Assembly (NCBI RefSeq): GCF_030411735.1
Contig: NW_026848175.1
Coordinates: 1-64,000 of the forward strand
Direction: 5' to 3'
Length of the DNA: 64,000 nucleotides
Origin: Phialemonium atrogriseum
Lineage: Eukaryota; Ascomycota; Sordariomycetes; Cephalothecales; Cephalothecaceae
Part shown: one piece after another, positions 1-10,417 of the stretch
Layout: every line of letters begins with the position of its first letter
How positions within the stretch are numbered: the stretch's first letter is position 1
Translations under genes and position numbers: made by a program
The notes under the pieces: generated by a model
The model's input: the letters and a program-made list of their open reading frames with translations, nothing else
What the model was told of the DNA's origin: nothing
Database searches by the model: none

Positions 1-215
1 CTCAATTTGCTAATTAAAAGCATACTACTTTTGTTTATTTTGGCCAAGAAAAAGTCTTTGGCAGCTACTCTCCTTTTCTCTACAGCAGCTACCCCTTGTC
101 TTTAATTGTAGGTCTGCAATTTGTATAGCGTTTTCTTTAGATAGCTACTACATAGCTTAGCTGTATTTAGGAGTAGGTAGGTATATAGGTAGTTTTGTGT
201 CTCTCTTCCTTAGCA
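1..215 (+). repeat. Right part of the 5' LTR (cut by window edge)
   Basis: Bases about 60-215 match about 5100-5258 with many transitions. The best shared block is a GTAGGTAGGT-rich stretch followed by GTTTTGTGTCTCTC (near 191-204 and 5231-5244). Both copies end close to TAGCA. Similarity can be followed back to near base 35 (TTTTGGC), so the LTR probably starts outside the window. Confidence 0.6.
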
Positions 216-1439
216 TGCTTATTGCAATGATTAAGAAAGGCAACCTAGTTACCTAAAAGGTAACTAATTAATAGGCAGTTGTAATTTAACCTAGTTAGAC
301 TGTTTAGGTAGCTGTCAACTAAAAGCTTCTGCCTAGCAACTAGTCTTACACTTTCAATGCAACCTACTTAGCTATAGTCAATGTGCTAGTTAACTTAAAG
401 ACTTGCAAGCGTATGCCTTTAGTCAATCCAACTAACATACTGCTAAAGATTTCAAAAAACGCCTAAATTAAAAGGATTGCAGAGACTAAAGACTTAGCCT
501 TTCTAGCCATTCTATTGTTAAGCACTAGTTTCTAAGCGCTTGCTATAGCTACTGCCTTAGCTATAACAGCTGCAGCCTTAAGTATAAAACTAACTAGCTT
601 AACTAATTAGTCTGTCAATTCCTTAGCATACACTGCTATATTTAGACTACTAGCTTTGCTTTTAATCTAAACCTTTAGCCTAACTGCTACTCCTTTTAAT
701 GCAGTTAGCGTAGAGTTTGACTTAACTAATGCTACTAAGGCAGTCGCTTTAAGCTTGCTAGAACTGCCACACCTGCGACTTGCTAAGGTTGCGCAAGAGA
801 GTAATAAGGCTTTGCTAGCTTTTTCTAATGCAGTATTTGCAATTACGCAAAACCTAGCTATGCTAGCAGCTTTACCAAAAGGCTTAGCCTAAAAAGACAC
901 AGCCTTAGAAAGTCTACTAGTAGAAAAGCTAATTGTTACTTTAACTTCTAGCTTACTAAGAATTAAGACTTTAACTAACCTACCTAAGCAAGTCACTAAG
1001 AAAGGCATATATATATATGCTGCTAACAAACAACTAGCTTACAAATTAGCCTAGCTAGTCAAGCGTTTTTAACAAATTTAGACTAACAATAGTCTAATTA
1101 AAGTCTTTGACAACTAACTCCTTAAGATTCTACTAGTTAATAGCTAGCAAAACAAGAAGATTGCTTCTAGGCTATACCTTTTTGGAATTAAAGACTAAGA
1201 GGTAGTTGATTAAACCTTTAACGCCTTACACAAGAAAAACTATATAGAGCAGGTTAATAGACTTATACCCTTTGCAATACTAGTCTTTATAGTCTAGCGT
1301 AAAGCTTATAAAGTTAAGAAAGGCTATATAGTAGTTAATTTACAACCAATTAACTATATAGCAGTCCTTGACTATTACCTTTTGCTACTGCAATAAGATG
1401 TAATAGCTTTAATTTGTAGCAAATAGTATATTACTATTA

Positions 1440-2480
1440 TTAATGCAACCTTTTTTTTCTACTAATTCCTAGTAGACTCTAAATTTCAAAACTAATTCAC
1501 TCTAATTACCTATTAAAGGCTAGAATAGTCAAAGGTTGCATTAATAGGCTTTTAGAATTTGCTAGCCTATGTCTAGCGCTTTATAGACTAACTTTTAAAG
1601 CTTTTTAAAAATTACTGCTGCGCCTTTATCAACAATATTGTTATATACTCTAAGACTAAAGAAAAGCATCTAAAGCACCTAATATATATATTTAACCTCT
1701 TTATCAAATACAATATTTTGATTGCCTTAAAGAAGTCTTACCTAAGCTACCCTTTTGTCAAGCTTCTTAGCTTTTGCATTAATAGATTTAGACTATTTAT
1801 AACTTAAAAGCGCCTAGAAGCTATTAGAAATATTGCCTTTCTAGCCTAGCTTGCTAGCCTTAAATAGTATATTAATACTACTAGCTTTCTTTATTATCTA
1901 ATCTCTTACTATACTTAGCTTGCCAAACTACTGCAGTAGCAAAAGAAAGCTTTACTAGCCAAGGGTTGCAAAGATAGAAAGCTAAAACTTAGCGCAATTA
2001 ACTGTCAAAAAGCCTACTATTAGAAAACATACTATAAGCCTATAAAGACTAAAATCCTTGCATTTAATGCCTTGCAGGAAGCTTTTACCAAGAATACTAT
2101 TTTAGTCTATTTTAATCTTTAAAAGCTACTGTTTATATAGCTTAACAGCTTACTAGAAAATAGCTTTAGCGTTATAGTCTTCTACCTTAAAGATAGTCAT
2201 AACTAAAAGCTTAGTTACAAGATACTCTTAGCAATGGTTTAGCCTGTAATATTTATTAGCTAGACTTTTTCTAGCGCTAAGCAATGCTATAGACCTTTCA
2301 AATTAAAAGTTGGCTGCCTAGTCTATGCTATGCAAAAGATTAAGATAATAATTTAATTGTTAAAAAAGCTAGTAATTATACTAACTAATTACTTGGCTAC
2401 CAAAGAGATTGTAAAGCAGACTACTTTTAATACCTTGTCTACTAATCAAGCTAATTAATAACTAGTCACTGCCTTAATTT
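1440..2480 (+). pseudogene. Reverse transcriptase and RNase H remnant
   Basis: Reading through stops gives the gypsy RT core. The YxDD catalytic box is degraded to FINNIVIYS, its two Asp codons having become Asn (GAC to AAC, a RIP-type change on the opposite strand). It is followed by the KEKHLKHL region and the KKSYLSYPFVKLLSF region of the fungal gypsy polymerase. RNase H-like sequence follows to about 2480. It is non-functional. Confidence 0.75.
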
Positions 2481-2879
2481 ACCTATTGCAGTATCTTTTA
2501 TAAGTCTACCATATTGCTAGCAAACTTAACATAGTCTTTAACATATTGTCTTGACTAAAGATAATCGATTTAGCTGCAAAGCTTAAACTTACAGCTATAC
2601 TAACCCTTGACAATGTCTTGCCTAACAATAGTTAGTATATTGCATAGTCTAATAACGCATAGCTTGCTTCTAAAGCTTTAATAAGTCTTAAATTAAAGAA
2701 ATGCTTTTATACTAGTTATATTGCAGACTTAAGCTATGCAAATATCTTTAAAGATTTGCATAGTAATAACAAGATTATTAAAAATGCTTTTCTAGCTAAA
2801 GCAGCCTTTATATTTAAGCTAATTAATAGTCTTTTATACTATATAATGCATAATAGTTCCTAATAGCTTTATATACTGT

Positions 2880-4262
2880 AATTGTTATACTATAAATTCC
2901 TAGCCTTTGCTTACAATAAAAAGCACTACTTTAGCTATAAACATATGCTATAAAAGCTAGATTAGTACTAGATGCACTAGAAGTGCTAAGAGATTAACTA
3001 GTATATTACTAACTGCCTTGCTTGCAAGGTTAACCATATTGACAATAGCAAACTGCTTAGTAATTACTAGCCAATTTAGACCTAATTAGCCTCTATGTAA
3101 GTAGTAGCAATTGACTTTATTATAAGTCTATTAAAGGTTTTTTAGCTAGCACTTTTTAGCAGATTCTAAGTTACAAAACCTACAACACCTTGCTTACAAC
3201 TACCAATAAGTTTACCAAAAAGTCTCTACTAATTCTAAGCCATGCAACTTATATAGCAAAAGACTAGAGATTAGTATTTACCTAGACTTTACTACTCTTA
3301 GACTAGCCTATCTTATGTAGAATTATCTCTAATTAAAACCCTAAATTCTAGTCGAAATTATAGAAAAAGCTATAGGCTAGGTTTAACACTAAGTTAATGA
3401 TAATAATAGCATATCACCTACAAGCTAATAGCTTATTAAAGTGCAAGAATTAGACTATAAAAGTAGCTATTCAATTCTACTGCTTTACCAACCTTAAAAA
3501 CAACTAGGTTAACATTATTCCTACACTTTAGTAGAATCTCAACAACATGTACAACAAAGGAATAGCAGCATCTCCTAACAAGGTCCTCTTTAGCTTTAAG
3601 CTTTCAAGCTTTGCCAAGGTAATTGCTAGTATAGGTAACCTTTTAGCCTAGCTTAACCTTATTTGCTTTATCTAATTAGCTATCTAGAAAGACACTAAGC
3701 TAGCAATAACCTTTGCAGCTATATAAGCAAAGCGTTAGTATAACTAAAAGCACTGCCTAGTCAAATTTAACATTAATAATATAGTTTTCCTTTAACTTTA
3801 CCATAGCTACTACCTTTCTAGTCAACCTTTTTGCAAGTAGTCTTAGCAATACGCAAAACCTTTTACAATTCTCAAAAAGATTAGCAAGCTAGCTTACAAA
3901 TTAAACCTTCCTAACAATTAAAATATCTACCTAGTCATTTCAATACAGCACTTGGTTTTAGATACTAGCAACAACAAGAATCTCTATAGCTAGGTTTAGC
4001 CCTTGCTAAGCCTAATCAACATTAGCCTTAACAAGTCTAATAGCAACCTTAACAACCCTAACGCGGTATACAAGGTAAAGCAGCTAGTTAGGAAGCAAGA
4101 GGTTAAGATTAGCTGCAGCTGCATAGCTATAACTTAATACCTAATCAAGTAAAAAGGTTAAGGCTATAAGTATAACAAGTGGAAAAAGGTGGCAAATCTA
4201 AACCATTTACAATGCCTTATTGACAAGTATAAGGCTAGGGCAAGCAAGCTTCTTGCCAAAAA
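2880..4262 (+). pseudogene. Integrase remnant with chromodomain-like tail
   Basis: A His/Cys zinc-binding remnant (YKHML followed by NCLACK) lies near 2930-3030. The tail near 4130-4260 reads YLIK-stop-KG, then YNKWKKVANLNHLQCLIDKY, which matches the chromodomain pattern YLVKWKGY..W....NL..A...I.EY with Trp converted to stop. The chromodomain assigns the element to the chromovirus branch. It is non-functional. Confidence 0.7.
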
Positions 4263-5039
4263 GACTAAAGGCTAGAAAGCCAAAGCCTCTAAGGCTACAA
4301 AGCTAGCTACTAAGCTAACTAAAAGACTAGCAAAGCTAGCTACTAAGCTACACATATAGCAATTAAGCTATTGCATGCAATAAGCTTGACTTACAAGGAT
4401 GTTGGCAGTTAATTTAACATTAGCATGTGACTTATTTAAGCTAATTACATGTCTTGTTAGTTTTAGGATTAAAAGAAGATTAATCTATTGTATTAGAATT
4501 AATCCTAGAAAATTGACAATTTTAGCGCTATAGAATCTAGCCTTGTAAACCATTCAAAGGCGTCTAGATTTACAATATTTGTACAATCAGATAATCTCTA
4601 GATTTTTTAGTAGTAGTAGCCTAACTAGTTAAGCCAATTAGGCCTCCACCAATAGCAGCATTGCCATGTGACACTTAAAAGCAAGTAGATTCTTTTTCAA
4701 GCCTAGCATATTGATGCATAAGGCTTGGTAAGGTAGAAAGGATAGTTTCTACTAGCTATAAATAGACAGTAAAGGCAGAGCCTAAAGTAGCCCTAGTAGC
4801 TTGTAACCTAGCTTATGCGCTAGCATAGGTTAGTCAAAGCCTACGCACTCTCTGCGTAGAAACCACCAAATATAATCACCACTTTTACTTCGTATAATAT
4901 CACTAGATTGCTATTAAAGTAGCCCCCTACCAACGCGCCACCTCTATAACGCTACACTAGCTTAGGTAATGCTAACAAACAAAACCTATAGCTTTTTCTA
5001 CCTACAAGCATTTTACTAACTTAAAAATAGCACCAAAGA

Positions 5040-5258
5040 TTTTGCCTGCATTTAAGCTTTATACGCATACCAATTTTGGCAATTTTACCGCTAAAAATGT
5101 CTACAAGCTCTGCCTTCTATTTCTCTACAAGCTCTGCCTCTTGTCTTCACTAGCGCCATTTCAAATTACATAACATTTTCTACAAGCACAGCCTATGCTT
5201 GTCGCTATATTTAAAGGTAGGTAGGTAGGTGGTTTTGTGTCTCTCCTCCTCAATAGCA
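5040..5258 (+). repeat. 3' LTR, right part
   Basis: This is the partner of the terminal repeat at 1-215, in the same orientation. The left end of the LTR is not resolved: a TGTTGGCAG sequence near 4400, just after the last coding remnant, is a possible start. The two LTRs differ mainly by C/T and G/A changes, which fits RIP better than simple age. Confidence 0.55.
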
Positions 5259-6121
5259 AGTTTTTAATTAATATATTACTATTATGCAATAGCTTTATAG
5301 TTGTTAAATTGCTTAAATGCATTGTTAATAATGTAAAAGACAATACTATTTATAGCCTTTTACCTTTTAGCTTATACTAATTGCAAAAATGCAACTTTAT
5401 ACTATTGCCTAGCTTAATACTTACATTGCAGATTAAGCAAAGTAGTATATTGCATAGCTTATAAAGTTAGACAGTCTTTTTAAGCTAAAAAGTCTTGCAA
5501 GTTAATGCTATTTTAACTTACTATTTACTATCTTTTGCTTATATAGCAATAGTTGCCTTTTTTTATTTTAATTGCCAACTTCTACTACCTTAATCTAACC
5601 TTATATCCTTTAAACACCTATTGAGAAAAATTTTGCCTAATCCTAGCAGTTGTTTAAGGTAAAAGTTGTTTAGTGTAAAAAACCTTTGCATAGCTTTCCT
5701 TTCTATAAAGACTTACAGTTGTTTAAGCTAAACAACCTATTTAATAATGTTTAGGGTAACCTTTACCTTTAAAGAGAGAGGCAATAGCGTCTAGCATTAC
5801 TATACTAGTGTTTTCACTAGTATAAGTGTGCTAAATAAGATTGTAATTACAATTAGCTTAGCTAATATGCTTATGTCAATGTATTGTTTGACAAGCTTGT
5901 TGCAACTTCTTAGCCTACAGCGCTGTAAATAGTTACTAGTTAATTAACCACACATTGATATACTTAATGTATTGCAACCCCTAAGCCTCATCCCTACAGC
6001 TAACTGCCCGTCATTCTCTCATTTCAAAAATCCCTTGTTTAAGCACTTTCTCCACCGTCTCTTCTCCACTAATACTGTTTACTTAGAATGAATACCTTAT
6101 TCTCGTCTTAAGCGCCTTTCA
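5259..6121. other. AT-rich DNA without a recognisable gene
   Basis: Composition stays retrotransposon-like to about 5990 and then changes sharply to normal genomic composition. I see no coding remnant here. It may be a second eroded insertion or flanking DNA that was also RIP-mutated. From about 6000 on it is the 3' flank of the neighbouring regulator gene. Confidence 0.5.
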
Positions 6122-8280
6122 CTATGTGTCTTTATACCTATTTAAAAACTCGTTCATGCTGTCCATAGTGTCTGTTGGTACAGTTCGCATATGCTGGCAA
6201 CTTAGATCCCCGGCCTCAGCAATTTTGACATGAGTGGCCACCAACCACCACATTTCAAGGGCGTGCTTCACGAAGCCAAGCTTGGGTGGCTGTGTAGTGC
6301 CTTCCCTTGCTTCAATAGCGTCCCAAATGGATTTCCATCGCCAGCAGGCTCGGAGGAGGGCCTTGGCCGACACGTTGGTGAGGCAACTTGTTCTTGCTGC
6401 GATAGCAGTGCAACCCAGCGCTAGAGACAAACAATTATAGTTAGCCAGTCGTATCTACGGAGAATTAGGGGCGACCAGTTCGGACGTACCGCTGATTACC
6501 AGGAACAAGTCATCTGCCGTCATGTTGCTGTACACATCATCGGCTGGCCCTGGCCAGGTGTCGTTGAGAAGAAAGGAGACCGATGCTGATAACGATAGGG
6601 GAGTCGACCTAGCTTGTCCCATTGCCAGGAAACGCTGGAAATCATCCACTGACTCTGCTTCGAAGAGTTCTTGTCGACAGGGCATATCGCCCACAATCTC
6701 AGAAATAAACACCTGCGGGGCACCATTGAAGAAGCCGGCGATGAAACTGTCGCCAGTGTGCAACCATGCTCCTAGCCTACACCCTTTCGTTAGCCCACAG
6801 TTCACATGCTATTGGGGGGCGTGTATAAGCAGTACCTAATACAGGTTTCATCCCTGATGAACTTTCCCCAATAAAGCGTGACAGACTCTGCCTCGTTGGG
6901 CTCTTGACGTTTCGCACTGAAGATGCCTGAGAACCGCATGGCTGTACAGAGGCGGGGGAGCCTGTCGATGCGGATACGACGACGTTTATTCTCGTTATTT
7001 ATGCTATTCTGCACAATTAGGATGATGAGGGCGCCTTGTAAAACCTCGATTTCTTCCATTCCCAATGCTGAATGGGGAGAGGGTCGTTTGTATAGAAGTT
7101 TTCGAAAAGTCGGATGACTGAAGATGTAGTCCTCCGCAGCGTCGAAGAAGCAACGTGCCGAGATAGCGTGATCCAGAGGTGCAGAGAAGAGCGAACCCAT
7201 GACGAAGATGGCTAGCATTAGAGGAAGGCAAGTCTTCTCAAGGTCGAAGGTGGGCCGGTGGATGAATGGTTGCCAAGGGTGGGCGTAGCGGAAATATACA
7301 CGATTAAAGTATGCGAGATTCTCGGCTGTGAATACAGTCTCTGCGAGCTGAGCGTCGAAAGGAGATTCCGCCGTCATCCCGTTCAAGATCATGCTCTCAT
7401 GTGCGTAGGAGAGACCCTGCACAACTTCAATCATCCGGGCGGTCAAGGAAGGGGTCGCGGGTGGTGTAAAGCGCTCCTCGAGAAGAAAGTCTTCATTGGG
7501 CGCCTGACGAGGATCCTGATGAGGATCAAGATTAAAGGCCATTGGCGAGAAAATGGATTCCCAAAATGAGAAGTCCTCCTCCTCGGGCGTCGAGTTCCCG
7601 AAGCCGAAGCCCGGTATAAGATTCGATGGCACCGGGATGCCTTGGGTGTCGTCGGCTGCCCTTCCTGCATTGACCGCCTCCGATGTGCCAAATGAGGACG
7701 GGTTCGCGAGCCCCAGTAGGAAATCAATCGGAATCCTTGTAGTCTCACGAGTCTTAGACTCCCCCACGATGAGCCTGGATGTGGAAGTGGCTTCATCGGC
7801 ATTCTCCCGCAAGGGGCGTACACAGTTGGTCTTGCGGGAGACACATTTGGAGCAAGGCGCCCCTCCATCGCATGCCAGCTTGCTTCGTGAGCATGCATCA
7901 CAAGCGTGGCATTTCTTACCTTTCTTCGATGTGGGTAAAGAGACACCTTGGTTGTCATCGCCGCAGCGGCGGACATGTCGGCGAAGAACATCACTAGTAG
8001 AGAGGTAAGGAATGCCGCGCAGAATCGGGATGGGTTGGGGGTTAAACTTACCGTCTCGAGAACGTCTTACTGCATAAGGGGCAGCTTTGGTGGCGCCCGG
8101 TATCTGTCGGTTCCTCAAGATTAGCTACGACACTGAGCAGAGCAGCGGGTCATTTGGGGGTCCGAGGTGCGTACGTGTGGCCTCGTGACGGCGGAGGTGG
8201 CTGATGGTAGAATAATCCTTGCTGCACACCAAGCACCGTAGCCCAAGAGTCGGACCGGTGGGGCCAAGGGAATCTGGCAT
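6122..8280 (-). CDS. Transcription factor with two C2H2 fingers and a Zn(II)2Cys6 cluster
   Basis: Five exons: 8280-8175, 8103-8052, 7993-6836, 6776-6490 and 6420-6122, giving 633 residues. Introns 1 and 2 each fall inside the finger region and only splicing restores the fingers. Finger 1 has C16, C19, H32, H36; finger 2 has C43, C46, H59, C63; a TGRH linker lies between. The Zn(II)2Cys6 cluster follows at residues 84-110. The fungal-specific middle homology region starts near residue 270 (motif HPWQPFIHRPTF). Proteins of this design are nuclear DNA-binding regulators, often of local gene sets. The frame is intact although it abuts a RIP-mutated element. The gene is divergent from the PSST-like gene, so the two share a promoter region. 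Its target is unknown. Confidence 0.85.
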
Positions 8281-8775
8281 GTTCCCTTGCCCAAGTAGTA
8301 TGTGTAATTACCCGCAGATGCTGTCGCTTCAGCTTCAGGTAATGTACAGTACCAACCTACAGTGAGGAGGAGGAGAGATAAATCTTTCAATTCCCCTCCC
8401 CACCTCGCTCAAGTTGGTTTAAGTCCACTTGATTGGCCTAACACTCCCATTAGTGGGTCACACAGTATGGCATACCAGGTACTTGAAATCTGGGCCAACC
8501 AGAGAGGGGCACAGACATCTGATTTCCCCACAATAGAGATGTGGGATTAGTTCCGAGATGTGGGTTCTGTCCCGATGTGGGTTCTCTCCCGCCATGTGGG
8601 TTCTCTCCCGAGGCCGCCGTACTTATATAAAGTCACAAGGGGGAAAGAAGTAGGGGAGCTCGGGTTCCCTTTTTAGGTTCCACCTCCCGTCTCCTCTCCT
8701 TCCTCCCTTGCGGTTCTCTTCGACTGTACTATCTCCAACGTTGCCACTGCTCGCTTGGTAGTAACTACTAAGAGG
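8281..8775. promoter_or_regulatory. Divergent promoter with ATGTGGG repeats and a TATA box
   Basis: This 495-bp region separates the C2H2/C6 regulator (minus) from the PSST-like gene (plus). A 17-bp unit, GATGTGGGTTCTSTCCC, is repeated at 8557-8573 and 8574-8590, with a third copy from 8594; a half copy (GATGTGGGAT) lies at 8537. TATATAAA at 8624-8631 is placed correctly for the plus-strand gene, followed by a pyrimidine-rich tract at about 8665-8710 and the ATG at 8776. Direct repeats so close to a TATA box look like binding sites; the factor is unknown. Confidence 0.55.
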
Positions 8776-9561
8776 ATGAGCGTAGGAGAAATAAGACGTC
8801 TGTGTCGGGGTAAGTCAAGTTATTTCCTCATTAAATGCGACGTCTCTAATGACCTTATTAACTCGAGCCATCAGATCCTCGATCCCAGGTCCGGCTATAC
8901 TACCAGTTGCTGCCGAAAGCTACGCCAATTCCACGATATTACAGTAACCAGCGATACACGCCAGTGTCAACTCCGTCGATCGCCTCAACGAAGAGTACAG
9001 CCCTGGCAACGAAAGATACGGAAAAGACCGGCGCAGTAGACTATTTTCTGTCGGTACCACTCTAGAGACAGCTCATACATACGCGCCTTCCTCGCTAACC
9101 CACACGACAGCACAACAGTGGATCAGGCGGTCAACTGGGGCAGACAAGGGTCCCTTTGGCCTCTGACATTTGGCCTCGCCTGCTGTGGTATAGAGATGAT
9201 GCACGCCTCTATGCCTCGCTACGACAACGACCGTCAAGGCATCATCTTCCGGGCATCACCACGGCAGTCAGATCTCCTTATTGTCGCAGGCACAGTGTGC
9301 AACAAGATGGCTCCGGCTCTCCGTCAGCTATACGACCAGATGCCGGACCCGAAGTGGGTTCTGAGCATGGGGAGCTGCGCCAACGGAGGGGGGTATTATC
9401 ATTACAGCTACAGCGTCGTTCGAGGAGTGGATAGGATAGTGCCTGTCGACGTCTACGTCCCGGGGTGCCCGCCCACGGCAGAAGCTTTGCTGCAGGGTAT
9501 TTTTCAGCTGCAGAGGAAGATTAGAAAGACAAAGGTGACGAGGATGTGGTATCGCAAGTAA
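8776..9561 (+). CDS. Divergent paralogue of the complex I PSST subunit (NDUFS7 / NUO 20 kDa)
   Basis: Three exons: 8776-8809, 8875-9049 and 9111-9561, 219 residues, the family's normal length. PSST carries iron-sulfur cluster N2 and lines the ubiquinone site of mitochondrial NADH dehydrogenase. All four N2 ligands are present: C94 and C95 (GLACC), C159 (MGSCANGGG) and C189 (VPGCPP). The N-terminal 50 or so residues are rich in Arg, Ser, Thr and Pro, plausible as a mitochondrial presequence. It differs from the conserved fungal protein at normally fixed places, for example V176 where GCDRIVP is usual, and a VCNKMAP segment where LTNKMAP is usual. I therefore think it is a second copy and not the housekeeping gene. 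The intron 2 donor (GTCGGT) is non-consensus but gives the only join that keeps the family sequence. Confidence 0.85.
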
Positions 9562-9609
9562 AAGAGAAGACGAGTACTTAATAGGATTTGATTCTATGAG
9601 AAATTACCG

Positions 9610-10260
9610 CAGTGGATGAGGAAGACGATGGCACACGCCTGTCACCTCGCAAGCGCCGCAAGACGAGCTCTCCTATCCAGTCGATCCTTCCCAGGACAGT
9701 CCCCACACGGCGGGTTCGCTCGGACGCTAGCCCCTCCCGATCACGGCAAGCCCGAGCCTCAGGCCCAGAGCGGAAGCGCCCCGGCTGGCATAGTGTCCCC
9801 ACTCCGCCAGGTTCTCACCATGAAGAAAGGCTGTCTAGGTCCATATAATAGCGCAGTTCGACGAATGGCCGCTTGGGAATGCAGTTCTCAAGCGCGTAAT
9901 GGTGAATGGCGTCACGACCTTCCAGCTCAGTTTAATTATGGCCTCGACGTTCGGGTTCCAGCGGTTCCTTTTCAGCGGCGTCACTACTGTGATGCCTGCC
10001 TCCCACATGATCCGCCTGCCCTCTTGGTAGCAATTGCTAGGCCAGCTTGCTGCAACTTAAACGGTTGAAAGGTTTTCACAATCAATGGGAGTTATCAATG
10101 ACAGAGCTCGTTCAAAGTATCGCACGTATCACACATACAGTAAGAAAAGGCGATTTGGGGGGGTTATTAAAAGAGATTGAATACATTCACTTACACAGTC
10201 CTGTAGAAAATGAAGGGAGAAGATCCCTACGTGCGAACCGATTTCGACTGAACATTTGAA
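9610..10260 (+). pseudogene. Eroded ORF fragments, function not recognised
   Basis: Short plus-strand frames here look like pieces of one damaged gene. A basic Ser/Pro/Arg-rich stretch (PRKRRKTSSP, RARASGPERKRPGW) near 9620-9835 breaks at stops. The reading continues in another frame with EWPLGNAVLKRVMVNGVTTF near 9860-9920, then stops again, and a further piece lies near 10065-10255. A frameshift and several stops separate them. No function can be assigned, and no intact start-to-stop model was found. Confidence 0.3.
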
Positions 10261-10417
10261 CCCCTTTGCTTCAATGCACCACAAATTCTGTTGAAAAATC
10301 GCGGTCTCTTCAACGAAATACTAAACAGTCTTCGTCTATAAACCGCAGACAAAGCAGTCAGCTATACTTTTCCCAACCCCTGGCTATCAGGCTGCACTTA
10401 GTCTGTCACCAACTGCT

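Larger units (their letters stand above)
1..5258 (+). mobile_element. Decayed Ty3/gypsy LTR retrotransposon (chromovirus type), RIP-mutated
   Basis: The stretch is strongly AT-rich and crowded with TAG and TAA triplets in every frame, and no long ORF survives. Reading through the stops on the plus strand still gives gypsy-type reverse transcriptase, RNase H, integrase and a chromodomain-like tail in that order, followed by a terminal repeat that also occurs at the left edge. Gag is not recognisable. The order RT-RNaseH-IN is that of Ty3/gypsy and not of copia. Asp-to-Asn and Trp/Gln-to-stop changes fit C-to-T decay on either strand, as RIP produces. The element is dead. Its left end lies at or beyond the window edge. 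Confidence 0.85.
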
